Of a stretch of 64,000 nucleotides of DNA, positions 52,450 to 61,295 are shown in pieces. The position numbers were made by a program, and so were the translations under genes. Within the stretch, counting starts at the first letter, position 1. Each line of letters opens with the position of its first letter. This DNA comes from W0P28-013 sp964570565 (GTDB lineage: Bacteria > Bacteroidota > Bacteroidia > Bacteroidales > Paludibacteraceae): the NCBI GenBank assembly GCA_964570565.1, contig CAZMYT010000003.1:124001-188000 (forward strand), given 5' to 3'. Under the pieces are notes generated by a model. It saw only the letters and a list, made by a program, of their open reading frames with translations. It was not told the DNA's origin and did not search any database.

Positions 52450-52905
52450 ATGAAACTCCTTTTTGTCTGTTTGGGTAATATTTGCCGGTCGCCCATGGCA
52501 GAAGCTATTTTTAAGCAAAAACTACACGAGCGGCATCTTACTGCCGAGGTGGATTCGGCTGGTTTGGAGAACTACCACGAAGGCGACCAAGCCGATAGGC
52601 GCATGCGCGCACATGCGGTGCGTAGAGGTTACACTATTACCCATATTTCGCGTCCAATAACACGCGACGATTTTCACCAGTTCGATCTCATTTTCGGCAT
52701 GGACGCGCAAAATATGCGTGCGCTCAAAAGCCGAGCACCACAAGGCACGGAACACAAACTCCGTTTAATTACCAATTATTGTGAAAAATTTCTATTGGCG
52801 GACTCCGTGCCAGACCCTTACTACGGCGGCGACAGTGGCTTTGAAACCGTTATCGATTTGTTGGAAGATGCGTGCGAAGGCATTATCGCACAAGAATTGA
52901 CGTAA
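52450..52905 (+). CDS. Low-molecular-weight protein-tyrosine phosphatase
   Basis: 151 residues. The catalytic loop C-x5-R-S is at C7-R13 (CLGNICRSP), with the acid Asp in VPDPYYGG. Length normal. It begins 10 bp after abiH and may be read with it, although its base use resembles the surrounding chromosome. Targets unknown; relatives act on tyrosine kinases of polysaccharide export, but none is encoded here. Convergent with porT, 2 bp apart. Confidence 0.95.
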   Translation: MKLLFVCLGNICRSPMAEAIFKQKLHERHLTAEVDSAGLENYHEGDQADRRMRAHAVRRGYTITHISRPITRDDFHQFDLIFGMDAQNMRALKSRAPQGTEHKLRLITNYCEKFLLADSVPDPYYGGDSGFETVIDLLEDACEGIIAQELT

Positions 52906-52907
52906 AC

Positions 52908-53606
52908 TTACTCGAAATTTAAACAAATAGTGAGCATACGCGATGTGAGGCGACTAATGGCGTCGGAGTATTTACGATCGGCAGGCAACAACACATCGTT
53001 AGGACGTTCACTCCATGGAATGAGCATATCGTTAAAACCAAGTGCAAATTTGATTTCAGGCGAAAATCGAAAATAGTTAAAGTAAAACGTACAGCCTACG
53101 CCAAAATCTATAAAATAGTCGGTTCTATCTAACAACACGGGCATTTGTCTATCGCCAGCCAAGTCGAACATGACACCGCCACCAGCCATCAGATACGGGC
53201 GGTAATTATTGATACGTGGTGCGCTGAATTTAATATAAGCCGGTACCGACAAAATAGTCGATTTTACACTGGTAGTGATAATTTCATCGTCTACATTATT
53301 GGAATACGAAATCGTTCTGTCCGCCAAATGCAGAGCTGGGATAAATCGAAAATTAAGATTATTGGTTAAACGTACATCGCCAATAACGCCCACCATAAAA
53401 CCTGGCATTACCATGGACACGTCGGCATTGTACACTTTGCCATCAATTTCTTGTTGACTTTGTGTAAACCCAAAATCCATGATATTAGCGCCTAGCGTAA
53501 AGCCAAAATGCAAGGTCTTATAATCGACCATAGGCAAATTGTCCTGCGCACGTACACCGACGCACAAGCTAGCGAACAAACTAAGTATGATAAAAAGACG
53601 TTTCAC
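52908..53606 (-). CDS. porT: Type IX secretion protein PorT
   Basis: Outer-membrane beta-barrel needed for T9SS function. I use the GTG at 53606, which gives a clean signal peptide (MKRLFIILSLFASLCVGVRAQ); the longer TTG start at 53642 would put 12 polar residues before it. 232 residues. Family blocks: YKTLHFGFTLGANIMDF, VMPGFMVGVIGDVRLTNNLN, LRFIPALHLADRTI-like, YRPYLMAGGGVMFDLA and FRFSPEIKFALGFNDML, a series of barrel strands. It is 40 kb from porZ. Confidence 0.88.
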   Translation of the reverse strand: MKRLFIILSLFASLCVGVRAQDNLPMVDYKTLHFGFTLGANIMDFGFTQSQQEIDGKVYNADVSMVMPGFMVGVIGDVRLTNNLNFRFIPALHLADRTISYSNNVDDEIITTSVKSTILSVPAYIKFSAPRINNYRPYLMAGGGVMFDLAGDRQMPVLLDRTDYFIDFGVGCTFYFNYFRFSPEIKFALGFNDMLIPWSERPNDVLLPADRKYSDAISRLTSRMLTICLNFE

Positions 53607-53707
53607 GATATCAAAACGAATAAGTGAACTATTTATTGTCAAAAGCGAGAACGAAAACCTTTACAAACGCGATTTTCAGAGTAAATATAAATATTTGTGT
53701 TAAAAAG

Positions 53708-53738
53708 TTTGCCAGCGATGGAAATTAGTGTAATTTTG
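53708..53738 (+). promoter_or_regulatory. Ferredoxin promoter
   Basis: TTTG (53708-53711), a 19 bp spacer and TAATTTTG (53731-53738); full consensus. Confidence 0.85.
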
Positions 53739-53774
53739 CAATGCTAATTAGTACTAATCAAAAACAATAAAAAC

Positions 53775-53942
53775 ATGGCTTACGTTATTAATGATGATTG
53801 CGTTGCTTGTGGCACTTGCATTAGCGAATGTCCAGTAGAAGCAATTTCAGAAGGCGACATTTATGTAATCGATCCAGACATTTGCACTGAATGTGGAACT
53901 TGTGCTGATGTTTGTCCTTCAGAAGCAATTCACCCTGCTTAA
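53775..53942 (+). CDS. 2[4Fe-4S] ferredoxin
   Basis: 55 residues, a clostridial-type electron carrier. Two clusters: C9, C12, C15 with C47, and C37, C40, C43 with C19, in the classic CxxCxxCxxxCP arrangement (ACGTCISECP, ECGTCADVCP). In an anaerobe it would serve pyruvate:ferredoxin oxidoreductase, hydrogenase or Rnf. Own promoter and terminator, monocistronic. Confidence 0.97.
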   Translation: MAYVINDDCVACGTCISECPVEAISEGDIYVIDPDICTECGTCADVCPSEAIHPA

Positions 53943-53958
53943 GTAATTTAGAAAACAT

Positions 53959-53994
53959 GAAAAGGCTGTTTTGGTTTACCAAGCAGCCTTTTTT
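53959..53994 (+). terminator. Ferredoxin terminator (perhaps also argS)
   Basis: AAAAGGCTG and CAGCCTTTT arms with inner TTGG/CCAA pairs, then a T6 run. argS converges 8 bp on. Confidence 0.85.
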
Positions 53995-54001
53995 GTTATA
54001 C

Positions 54002-55792
54002 TTACATACGCTCTGGCACATCGATGCCGAGCAAATACATGGCATGTTTAATCACTTTTGCCACGTTAGCCGATAGCACCAAACGGAAATTACGTAAGGC
54101 GGCATTTTCTTCACGTAAGATAGAAAAATCGTGGTAAAATTGGTTGTACTCTTTCACTAAATCGTACGTATAGTTAGCAATAATGGCAGGACTAAACTCC
54201 TCACCAGCTTGCTTCACCACCGAAGGATAATCAGCCAATAATTGTATTAAATAAGCCTCTTTTTCAGATAATTGTAACGTATTATCGACTGACACCAATG
54301 TAATACCTTGTTCTTCCGCTTTACGCAAAACGGACTTGATACGAGCATGCGTGTATTGAATAAAAGGGCCTGTATTTCCGTTGAAATCAATCGATTCCTT
54401 TGGATTGAAGGTCATATTTTTCTTTGGATCGACTTTCAAAATAAAATATTTCAAAGCACCTAAACCAACCATCGTTGCAATAGCATTGGCTTCTTCTGGC
54501 GTACAACCATTCAATTTGCCAAGTTCTTGCGATGTTTCTGTGGCCGTTTGCACCATTTCGTCTACCAAATCGTCAGCATCAACCACGGTACCTTCCCTAC
54601 TTTTCATTTTACCTTCGGGCAATTCTACCATGCCATACGAGAAATGCACCAACTCTTTGCCCCATTCGAAGCCGAGTTTGTCCAACAAAAGTGATAATAC
54701 TTGAAAATGGTAATTTTGCTCATTACCAACCACATATACCATTTTTTTGATGGCGAAATCATCGTAACGCAATTTGGCTGTTCCCACGTCTTGCGTCATA
54801 TACACCGACGTTCCATCGGCGCGCAACAAGAGTTTTTCATCGAGTCCATCGGCTGTTAAATCAATCCAAACAGAACCATCGGCACGACGGTAACAAACGC
54901 CTTTTTCAAGTCCTTCTTCTACTTTTTGTTTTCCTACCAAGTAAGTTTGCGACTCGTAATATATTTTATCAAAATCGACACCTAATTTCTTATAAGTTTC
55001 GTCAAATCCTGCATACACCCAGCCATTCATAGTTTCCCACAAACGACGAATTTCAGCATCGCCTTGCTCCCAACCCAACAACATTTTTTGAGCAGCTTGC
55101 ATCAATGGCGCATTTTTCTTGGCTTCGTCTTCGGTTTGACCTTGCGACATCAGTTCTTTTATCTCTTTACGATATTCTTTATCGAATACCACATAATATT
55201 TGCCGACCAAATGGTCGCCTTTCATACCGCTGCTAGCAGGCGTTTCGCCATTACCGAACAGTTGCCAAGCCAACATCGATTTGCAAATGTGAATTCCACG
55301 GTCGTTCACAATGTTGGTTTTTACGACGTTCCAACCATTAGCAGCCTGAATGCGGCTGATGCTAAAGCCCAATAAATTATTACGGATATGACCCAAATGC
55401 AAAGGTTTGTTCGTATTTGGTGATGAATATTCAATCATCATCAAAGGCGCATCGGCAGTAGGCTGCACAGAACCATAATTGGCTTGATTCGCCATCTCAT
55501 TTAATTGTTTCACCCAATAATCTTGACTGATTGAGAGATTCAAAAAGCCCTTAATGACATTAAAATTCGCAATAAGCGCTTGGTTATCATGTAGAAACTG
55601 ACCAATTTCACGAGCTGTATCTTCTGGCGATTTACGAGCAGCTTTTACAAATGGGAAAATCACAACGGTAACATCACCTTCAAACTCTTTTTTGGTTTTT
55701 TGAAGTTGTACACTGTCGAGCGAAACCTCCACATGGTAAAGTGACTGAACAGCCTGAACTACGGCTTGCGAAACAATTAATTCTAATTTCAT
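54002..55792 (-). CDS. argS: Arginyl-tRNA synthetase
   Basis: Class I synthetase of 596 residues. The N-terminal Add-1 domain (1-115) precedes the HIGH-type motif in SPNTNKPLHLGHIRNN (HLGH), then KMSKS-like region EGKMKSREGTVV and the C-terminal DALR anticodon domain ending in LLGIDVPERM. Full length. Monocistronic with its own -7 element at 55821. Confidence 0.97.
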   Translation of the reverse strand: MKLELIVSQAVVQAVQSLYHVEVSLDSVQLQKTKKEFEGDVTVVIFPFVKAARKSPEDTAREIGQFLHDNQALIANFNVIKGFLNLSISQDYWVKQLNEMANQANYGSVQPTADAPLMMIEYSSPNTNKPLHLGHIRNNLLGFSISRIQAANGWNVVKTNIVNDRGIHICKSMLAWQLFGNGETPASSGMKGDHLVGKYYVVFDKEYRKEIKELMSQGQTEDEAKKNAPLMQAAQKMLLGWEQGDAEIRRLWETMNGWVYAGFDETYKKLGVDFDKIYYESQTYLVGKQKVEEGLEKGVCYRRADGSVWIDLTADGLDEKLLLRADGTSVYMTQDVGTAKLRYDDFAIKKMVYVVGNEQNYHFQVLSLLLDKLGFEWGKELVHFSYGMVELPEGKMKSREGTVVDADDLVDEMVQTATETSQELGKLNGCTPEEANAIATMVGLGALKYFILKVDPKKNMTFNPKESIDFNGNTGPFIQYTHARIKSVLRKAEEQGITLVSVDNTLQLSEKEAYLIQLLADYPSVVKQAGEEFSPAIIANYTYDLVKEYNQFYHDFSILREENAALRNFRLVLSANVAKVIKHAMYLLGIDVPERM

Positions 55793-55820
55793 AATGCGAA
55801 TAACTTAATAATTGGGGCAG

Positions 55821-55828
55821 CAAAGATA
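55821..55828 (-). promoter_or_regulatory. argS promoter (-7 element)
   Basis: TATCTTTG on the minus strand, 28 bp before the ATG. It lies just downstream of the HU terminator. Confidence 0.65.
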
Positions 55829-55844
55829 CAAAAAATACAGGCAC

Positions 55845-55875
55845 AAAAAAAGGACACAAAATGTGTCCCTTTTTG
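55845..55875 (-). terminator. Terminator after the HU gene
   Basis: Stem GGACACA/TGTGTCC (55852-55858 with 55862-55868) with AAA loop, flanked by T and A runs. Confidence 0.85.
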
Positions 55876-55895
55876 TCTTTTTAAATAAGTTTTAC

Positions 55896-56174
55896 TTATT
55901 TGATAGCGTCAGCTAATTCTGCGCCAGCTTTGAATTTAGCTACTTTTTTAGCAGCGATAGTAATAGGTTTTTTAGTTGCAGGGTTGATACCTTGACGAGC
56001 ACCGCGAGCGGCTACTGAGAATGTACCGAAACCAACTAAACCTACTTTATCACCAGCTGCAAGAGCTTTAGAAATGTTAGCTACTACTGCTTCAAGAGCT
56101 TTTTTTGCGTCAACTTTGCTAAGGCCTGCTTCAGCAGCAATAGCATTGATTAAATCTGCTTTGTTCATAGTCAA
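55896..56174 (-). CDS. hup: DNA-binding protein HU
   Basis: 92 residues and close to classic HU: NKADLINAIAAEAGLSKVDAK, the signature GFGTFSVAARGARQGINP with the intercalating Pro in NPATKKPI, and KFKAGAELADAIK. Strong full promoter and its own terminator, as expected of an abundant nucleoid protein. The second family member is at 42773. Confidence 0.96.
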   Translation of the reverse strand: MTMNKADLINAIAAEAGLSKVDAKKALEAVVANISKALAAGDKVGLVGFGTFSVAARGARQGINPATKKPITIAAKKVAKFKAGAELADAIK

Positions 56175-56225
56175 AGAAAATTAAAAGGTTAGAGAACAAT
56201 TAAAGGGTTAAATGAAATTCCTTGA

Positions 56226-56256
56226 CAAAAATAGAGGATTTTTTTTAGGTAACAAA
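56226..56256 (-). promoter_or_regulatory. hup promoter
   Basis: Minus strand TTTG (56253-56256), a 19 bp spacer and TATTTTTG (56226-56233); full consensus. Confidence 0.85.
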
Positions 56257-56338
56257 TTATTTTACTAATTTTTTCAAAAAAAATGCATAAAAAGGTTGTT
56301 TTTGTGCTACAAACCACTTTTACCTCCTTTTTTTTGCC

Positions 56339-56346
56339 TATTTTTG
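56339..56346 (+). promoter_or_regulatory. Rhomboid operon promoter (-7 element)
   Basis: TATTTTTG, 16 bp before the ATG. The nearest TTTG is 24 bp upstream. Confidence 0.55.
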
Positions 56347-56362
56347 CGGAAAATTTGAATTT

Positions 56363-57154
56363 ATGAATCTCAATAAACCATCCATTTTTAGCCAAGTTCC
56401 ACCTGTTCTACTTAATTTAATCATTATAAATAGCTTATTTTGGCTAGCGAGTATGCTTTTACCAGCCAAATTTGGCATCGATGTAACCGATATTTTAGGT
56501 ATGCATTATTGGGAATCTGATAAATTTCATCTTTATCAGTTGATTTCATATATGTTCATGCACGACACATCGTCTATTTCGCACATCTTTTTCAATATGT
56601 TCGGGCTTTATATGTTTGGTCGTATTTTGGAACAGGTGTGGGGGCCAAAAAAATTCTTACTTTACTATATGGTCACAGGCGTAGGCGCTGCTATTGTACA
56701 ACAACTTTTTTGGACTATTGACTTTTGGGGTGTATCACAAGCATTTTCTACAGCTATCGCACAAAATTCGGGAGCCGCGTTGGTGAGCCAAGAGGGATTT
56801 TTAAGTCATTATTTCAAATTTTCCAACTTAGAGGCACTTTCAGCGGTGGATGTCATGAGTATGAAAACAGCGCTATTTAACCTTCCTGTGACGATAGGAG
56901 CTTCAGGGGCGCTATTTGGTATTTTATTGGCTTTTGGTTGGTTATTCCCAGAAATAAAGTTGGTAATGATATTCTTCCCCGTGCCTATTAAAGCACGTAT
57001 TTTTGTATTGCTCTACGGCTTGGCAGAACTCTTTCTAGGCGTGGCAAATTTTGCGGGCGACAGTGTAGCTCATTTTGCGCATCTTGGTGGTATGATTTTT
57101 GGTGTTTTACTGATACTTTATTGGCGTAAAAAAGGCACGTTATACAGACAATAA
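56363..57154 (+). CDS. Rhomboid family intramembrane serine protease, copy 1
   Basis: 263 residues, six helices. The catalytic Ser is in TIGASGALFG and His in AHFAHLGGMIFG; helix 2 carries HIFFNMFGLYMFG with the oxyanion His/Asn. The insertion between helices 3 and 4 (about 115-165) is longer than in GlpG. First of a three-gene run with a second rhomboid. Substrates unknown. Confidence 0.94.
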   Translation: MNLNKPSIFSQVPPVLLNLIIINSLFWLASMLLPAKFGIDVTDILGMHYWESDKFHLYQLISYMFMHDTSSISHIFFNMFGLYMFGRILEQVWGPKKFLLYYMVTGVGAAIVQQLFWTIDFWGVSQAFSTAIAQNSGAALVSQEGFLSHYFKFSNLEALSAVDVMSMKTALFNLPVTIGASGALFGILLAFGWLFPEIKLVMIFFPVPIKARIFVLLYGLAELFLGVANFAGDSVAHFAHLGGMIFGVLLILYWRKKGTLYRQ

Positions 57155-57210
57155 AATACTTCCAAAAACGTAAATATAACGAAGACTCGACATAATCAGC
57201 TACAATCATC

Positions 57211-58104
57211 ATGAATGCTTTTATTAATTCATTAAAAGGAACCTTGAAAAATGGTTCTTCACTCACCAAATTACTCTATTTGAACGTAGGGGTTTTTGTT
57301 GTGTTAAAATTGAGTTTGGTTATACTCCTTTTATTTAATGTAGATACGAGCAATTGGATGACGTATATAGAAATGCCAGCGGCTTGGAATACACTTTTGC
57401 ATAGACCTTGGAGCATTATTACCTATATGTTTCTACATCTCGATTTGTTCCACGTGTTATTCAACATGCTGTGCCTTTATTGGTTTGGCAAGTTGTTTTT
57501 AAATTTCTTTTCGCAAAAACAGTTGGTCGGTTTATACCTATTAGGCGGCTTGGGAGGAGCGCTGCTCTATTTTGTGTCTTACAACAGTTTTCCGTACTTT
57601 GCATCGCAGGTGAACCAATCATACCTATTAGGCGCTTCGGCTTCTATTATGGCCATTATTTTAGCCGTAGCAACCAAATCGCCAAACTACACCATTCGTC
57701 TATTATTAATTGGTGATATTCGGATGAAATATTTTGCAGGCATTACCGTATTAATAAGTGTACTAAGTGTGGCTGGCGAAAATGCTGGAGGTGAATTTGC
57801 TCATTTAGGGGGTGCCTTAGTAGGATTCTTGTACGTCTACTTGCTAAACAAAGGAACAGACTTAACTGCACCACTCAATCGCATGATAGATTGGTTCGTG
57901 AACCTATTCAAACACCAACCAAGTATGCGTGTCACCAAATCGAGCAAACGGAAAGCCACCAAAAGTGATGCCGACTATAATCAAGCAAAAGCTAAAAAAG
58001 ACGCCGAACTCGATAAAATACTCGATAAGATAAAACGCTCTGGTTACGATAGCCTCACAGCTGCTGAAAAACAACGTTTATTTGAACAAAGTCAATCTTT
58101 GTAA
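57211..58104 (+). CDS. Rhomboid family intramembrane serine protease, copy 2
   Basis: 297 residues. The catalytic Ser lies in LLGASASIMA and His in FAHLGGALVG; HVLFNMLCLYWFG holds the oxyanion residues. After the last helix a basic linker (KSSKRKATKSDADYNQAKAK) leads to a short helical motif (LDKILDKIKRSGYDSLTAAE), a C-terminal add-on seen in Bacteroidota rhomboids. It starts 56 bp after copy 1; the phosphoesterase-fold gene follows after 2 bp. Confidence 0.94.
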   Translation: MNAFINSLKGTLKNGSSLTKLLYLNVGVFVVLKLSLVILLLFNVDTSNWMTYIEMPAAWNTLLHRPWSIITYMFLHLDLFHVLFNMLCLYWFGKLFLNFFSQKQLVGLYLLGGLGGALLYFVSYNSFPYFASQVNQSYLLGASASIMAIILAVATKSPNYTIRLLLIGDIRMKYFAGITVLISVLSVAGENAGGEFAHLGGALVGFLYVYLLNKGTDLTAPLNRMIDWFVNLFKHQPSMRVTKSSKRKATKSDADYNQAKAKKDAELDKILDKIKRSGYDSLTAAEKQRLFEQSQSL

Positions 58105-58106
58105 CC

Positions 58107-59195
58107 ATGTTTCGTAAAATTATAAAATATACATCGCTACTTATCAACCTATTTTTTGTGTTGCTTTATGTGTGTGGATTACTGTCAAGTGTAATTCCCG
58201 CTGATAAATTTGTGTGGTTTTCGTACTTAGGACTCATTTTTCCTTTCCTCATTGTGGCACAAATTGGGTTTGTTATTTTTTGGATCACGCGTAAAAAATG
58301 GTTATTCCTTATCTCATTGGGAGTTTTAGTAGCCTCATTTCCTGCTGTGAACCGCGTATTCACATTGCCTTTTCATAAAAATCATCCAATCACAGAAGAA
58401 AAGCCAACGGTAAAATTACTCACCTACAACGTGGCCATTTTTGGCGGCGAAAAGGAGTTCAAAAACATTATGAATGTGATAGAGGAAGCCGATGCCGATA
58501 TTGTTTGTTTACAGGAGTTTGGTTTTTATACAAGTCACAATCTATTAACCGAATATCAAATTCTATCGCGACTTCGCAAACACTATCCATATAAACATTT
58601 ATGGTACAAAAACCAGCGTGATAATGTATCGTGGGGCGTTGCTACTTTTTCAAAATATCCGATTATTAACAAAGCAAAAGTAGAATATTCTTCCGCTTAC
58701 AATGTTAGCATCTACTCTGATATCGTGATTGACTCGGACACCGTACGTGTTTTCAACAACCACTTGGAATCGAACAAATTCACGATGCGAGATGTAAAAC
58801 ATTATAAATCGCTCTCCGACGATTTTAGTCGTGAAAAATTTTGGTTAATTACCGAAAAGTTATCGTACAAATTAGGTGCGGCCTATCGTGTACGCGCGCA
58901 CCAAGCGCGTGCAGTAAGAGCCTCTATAGAAGAATCGCCTTACCCGGTTGTTGTCTGTGGCGATTTTAACGATGTGCCACAATCGTATGCCTATCGAACT
59001 ATTGCCAAAAATCTGGACGACATAGAAACTACGACCAGCTGGGGTTACAACTACACATTCCATGCTAATGGTATGTTTGTAGACATTGACCACGTATTGG
59101 TGAGTCAACAAAAGATTACGCCCCTTCACTACTCCGTTATACGTGAGTCCTACTCCGACCATTACCCTGTACTTACAGAGTGGCAAGTCAAATAG
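58107..59195 (+). CDS. Membrane-anchored endonuclease/exonuclease/phosphatase-fold protein
   Basis: 362 residues. Three hydrophobic N-terminal helices (about 8-30, 36-60, 68-85) precede the EEP domain: LLTYNVAIFGG, the metal Glu in ADIVCLQEFGF, VFNNHLESNKF, VVCGDFNDVPQSYAYR and the closing SDHYPVL. All catalytic groups are kept. The domain should face the periplasm, so lipid or nucleotide phosphodiesters are more likely substrates than DNA; this is inference. Operon with two rhomboids. Confidence 0.9.
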   Translation: MFRKIIKYTSLLINLFFVLLYVCGLLSSVIPADKFVWFSYLGLIFPFLIVAQIGFVIFWITRKKWLFLISLGVLVASFPAVNRVFTLPFHKNHPITEEKPTVKLLTYNVAIFGGEKEFKNIMNVIEEADADIVCLQEFGFYTSHNLLTEYQILSRLRKHYPYKHLWYKNQRDNVSWGVATFSKYPIINKAKVEYSSAYNVSIYSDIVIDSDTVRVFNNHLESNKFTMRDVKHYKSLSDDFSREKFWLITEKLSYKLGAAYRVRAHQARAVRASIEESPYPVVVCGDFNDVPQSYAYRTIAKNLDDIETTTSWGYNYTFHANGMFVDIDHVLVSQQKITPLHYSVIRESYSDHYPVLTEWQVK

Positions 59196-59262
59196 GGATT
59201 CTATATAATTTACTGATTCAAAAATAGTTAAAAACTAAAACTTTATAAAATAATTAAATTTA

Positions 59263-59294
59263 TTTGCGGCTTCAAGTAAGAAGTTGTATCTTTG
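59263..59294 (+). promoter_or_regulatory. metK promoter
   Basis: TTTG (59263-59266), a 20 bp spacer and TATCTTTG (59287-59294). Transcription would begin about 59300, just before the riboswitch. Confidence 0.85.
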
Positions 59295-59308
59295 TAGCCG
59301 AAAACATT

Positions 59309-59365
59309 GTGGAGAGATTTGACCGCTTGCAACCACTAAAAAAAATGCTAAAAATAGTTTTTACT
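59309..59365 (+). promoter_or_regulatory. SAM-II riboswitch, metK leader
   Basis: The leader has the conserved parts of the SAM-II class in order: P1 5' arm GTGG (59309-59312), GATTTG (59316-59321), CCG, CTTGCA, P1 3' arm CCAC (59333-59336), an A-rich joint and TGCTAAAA (59346-59353). Known SAM-II aptamers switch off methionine and SAM genes. Here two extra bases lie between GTGG and GATTTG, and the start codon is about 90 nt on. TCTCC (59401-59405) can pair with GGAGA (59311-59315), which would disrupt P1. The 3' pseudoknot pairing was not confirmed by hand. Confidence 0.8.
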
Positions 59366-59443
59366 ACTGCACTTTTTTATCGCTAATGCGAAGCCTCGTT
59401 TCTCCCAAATTAACAAAATTGTTTCACGCTTAATTCTGTTATT

Positions 59444-60727
59444 ATGGGATATTTATTTTCATCAGAATCAGTTTCAGAAGGTCATCCTGATAAAGTGGCC
59501 GACCAAATTTCGGATGCCATACTCGATGAGTTTTTGGCTTTTGACCCTACATCCAAAGTAGCTTGCGAAACGTTTGTAACCACCGGACAGGTAATCCTTG
59601 GTGGCGAAGTAAAATCGAAAGCGTACGTGGACGTACAAGACGTAGCACGCCAAGTAATTAACCGCATTGGTTATACCAAAAGCGATTATATGTTCGATGG
59701 TAATTCGTGTGGCGTATTGTCGGCTATACACGAACAATCAGCTGACATTAATCGCGGTGTAGAACGCGCCGATGCCATGAATCAAGGTGCTGGCGACCAA
59801 GGTATGATGTTTGGTTACGCTTCGAACGAAACGGACAATTACATGCCTTTAGCGCTCGACCTAGCACACCAATTATTGATAGAATTGGCGGCCATTCGTC
59901 GTGAAGGAAAGGAGATGACCTATTTACGTCCCGATTCAAAATCGCAAGTAACTATGGAGTACGACGAAGATGGTTATCCAAAACGTATTCATACCATCGT
60001 GATTTCAACGCAACACGACGAGTTTATTCAAGCAAGTAATACGAAATCACAACTCGAAGCGGATGAAGAAATGGTGAACACCATTAAACACGACGTACAA
60101 ACCATTTTAATTCCACGTGTATTCAATCAAAATAGCACATTTAGCCGCTATCTCGATAACGACTATATTTTATTAGTAAATCCAACTGGCAAATTTGTGA
60201 TTGGTGGTCCTCATGGCGATACCGGTCTCACAGGGCGTAAAATCATTGTCGACACGTACGGCGGCAAAGGCGCACACGGCGGCGGTGCTTTTTCAGGCAA
60301 AGATCCTTCCAAAGTAGACCGTTCGGCAGCTTATGCGGCACGCCATATTGCTAAGAATTTAGTGGCAGCAGGCGTAGCTAATGAAGTATTGGTACAAGTA
60401 TCGTATGCTATTGGTGTAGCAGAACCACTTAACTTATACATTAATACGTATGGAAAATCGAATGTGAAATTGAGCGACAGCGAAATAGCCAACCGTATTT
60501 CGACCTTGTTTGATATGCGCCCTAAAGCGATTGAAGAACGTTTAAAATTGCGTAATCCTATTTATGCTGAAACTGCTTCATATGGCCATATGGGACGTAC
60601 GCCACAGGTGGTGACAAAACAATTTGGTTCACGCTACGAGGAACCCAAAAGTATCGAAGTTGAACTATTTACATGGGAAAAGTTAGATTACGTCGAAGCC
60701 ATCAGAAAATTGTTTGGTATTGTATAA
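59444..60727 (+). CDS. metK: S-adenosylmethionine synthetase
   Basis: Makes SAM from methionine and ATP. 427 residues: SESVSEGHPDKVADQISDAILD, GAGDQGMMFGYA, the GGAFSGKDPSKVDRSAAYAAR block and the C-terminal KPKS-like IEVELFTWEKLD region. It is longer than the E. coli enzyme (384) because of an insert near residues 155-200. It ends with a strong terminator. A SAM-binding riboswitch in its leader implies product feedback. Confidence 0.97.
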   Translation: MGYLFSSESVSEGHPDKVADQISDAILDEFLAFDPTSKVACETFVTTGQVILGGEVKSKAYVDVQDVARQVINRIGYTKSDYMFDGNSCGVLSAIHEQSADINRGVERADAMNQGAGDQGMMFGYASNETDNYMPLALDLAHQLLIELAAIRREGKEMTYLRPDSKSQVTMEYDEDGYPKRIHTIVISTQHDEFIQASNTKSQLEADEEMVNTIKHDVQTILIPRVFNQNSTFSRYLDNDYILLVNPTGKFVIGGPHGDTGLTGRKIIVDTYGGKGAHGGGAFSGKDPSKVDRSAAYAARHIAKNLVAAGVANEVLVQVSYAIGVAEPLNLYINTYGKSNVKLSDSEIANRISTLFDMRPKAIEERLKLRNPIYAETASYGHMGRTPQVVTKQFGSRYEEPKSIEVELFTWEKLDYVEAIRKLFGIV

Positions 60728-60750
60728 TTCGTCTAAAACTAATACTAAAC

Positions 60751-60786
60751 AAAAAAGCGGTGAAGAATAATCTTCACCGCTTTTTT
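60751..60786. terminator. Bidirectional terminator, metK / yqeY
   Basis: AAAAAAGCGGTGAAGA and TCTTCACCGCTTTTTT arms around ATAA. Confidence 0.92.
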
Positions 60787-60820
60787 ACCTTTAAATGTTA
60801 TCTATAAGAGCAAACTTCTA

Positions 60821-61276
60821 TTACAAAGAACCCAATAGTTGTTTTACTTTTTCTGAAATTAAACGACCTTCTGTTTTCCCTGCTAACTGTTTGCTAGCAA
60901 CACCCATCACTTTACCAAGGTCTTGCAACGAAACTGCACCAACTTGAGCAATGATAGCACGCACAGCAGCCTCTAATTCTGAATCGCTCATTTGAGCTGG
61001 CAAATAACGCTCATAAATAGCCACTTGCGCTAAATATTCATCGGCTAAATCCATGCGATTTTGTTCTTTGAAAATAGTAGCTGCATCCCGAACCTGTTTC
61101 GACATTTTTTGGATTATTTTAACCGCCATCTCGTCGGTCAATTCACCATTACCACCTTTGGCAGTTTTAGCTTCCAAAAATTCTTTTTTGATGCCACGCA
61201 ACGCTTCGGTTTCGGCGTGATTACGAGCCAACATGGCTTTCTTAATATCTTCACTAATTTGATCAAACAAATTCAT
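60821..61276 (-). CDS. GatB/YqeY domain-containing protein
   Basis: 151 residues, all helical: LFDQISEDIKKAMLARNHAETEALRGIK, KIIQKMSKQVRDAATIF, YLPAQMSDSELEAAVRAII and the end GKVMGVASKQLAGKTEGRLI. It corresponds to the tRNA-binding tail of GatB standing alone. The function is uncertain; a tRNA-linked role is assumed. It follows ftsZ by 19 bp as the last gene of the cell-division cluster here. Confidence 0.92.
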   Translation of the reverse strand: MNLFDQISEDIKKAMLARNHAETEALRGIKKEFLEAKTAKGGNGELTDEMAVKIIQKMSKQVRDAATIFKEQNRMDLADEYLAQVAIYERYLPAQMSDSELEAAVRAIIAQVGAVSLQDLGKVMGVASKQLAGKTEGRLISEKVKQLLGSL

Positions 61277-61295
61277 AAGTTGTTATATTTAATGA

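Noticed and set aside
59300..59420. SAM-I (S-box) class for the metK leader
   Set aside because: GCAACC and GTGCTAA-like pieces recall SAM-I, but the P2/P3 helices and the GGCCC kink-turn parts are missing; order and spacing fit SAM-II better.
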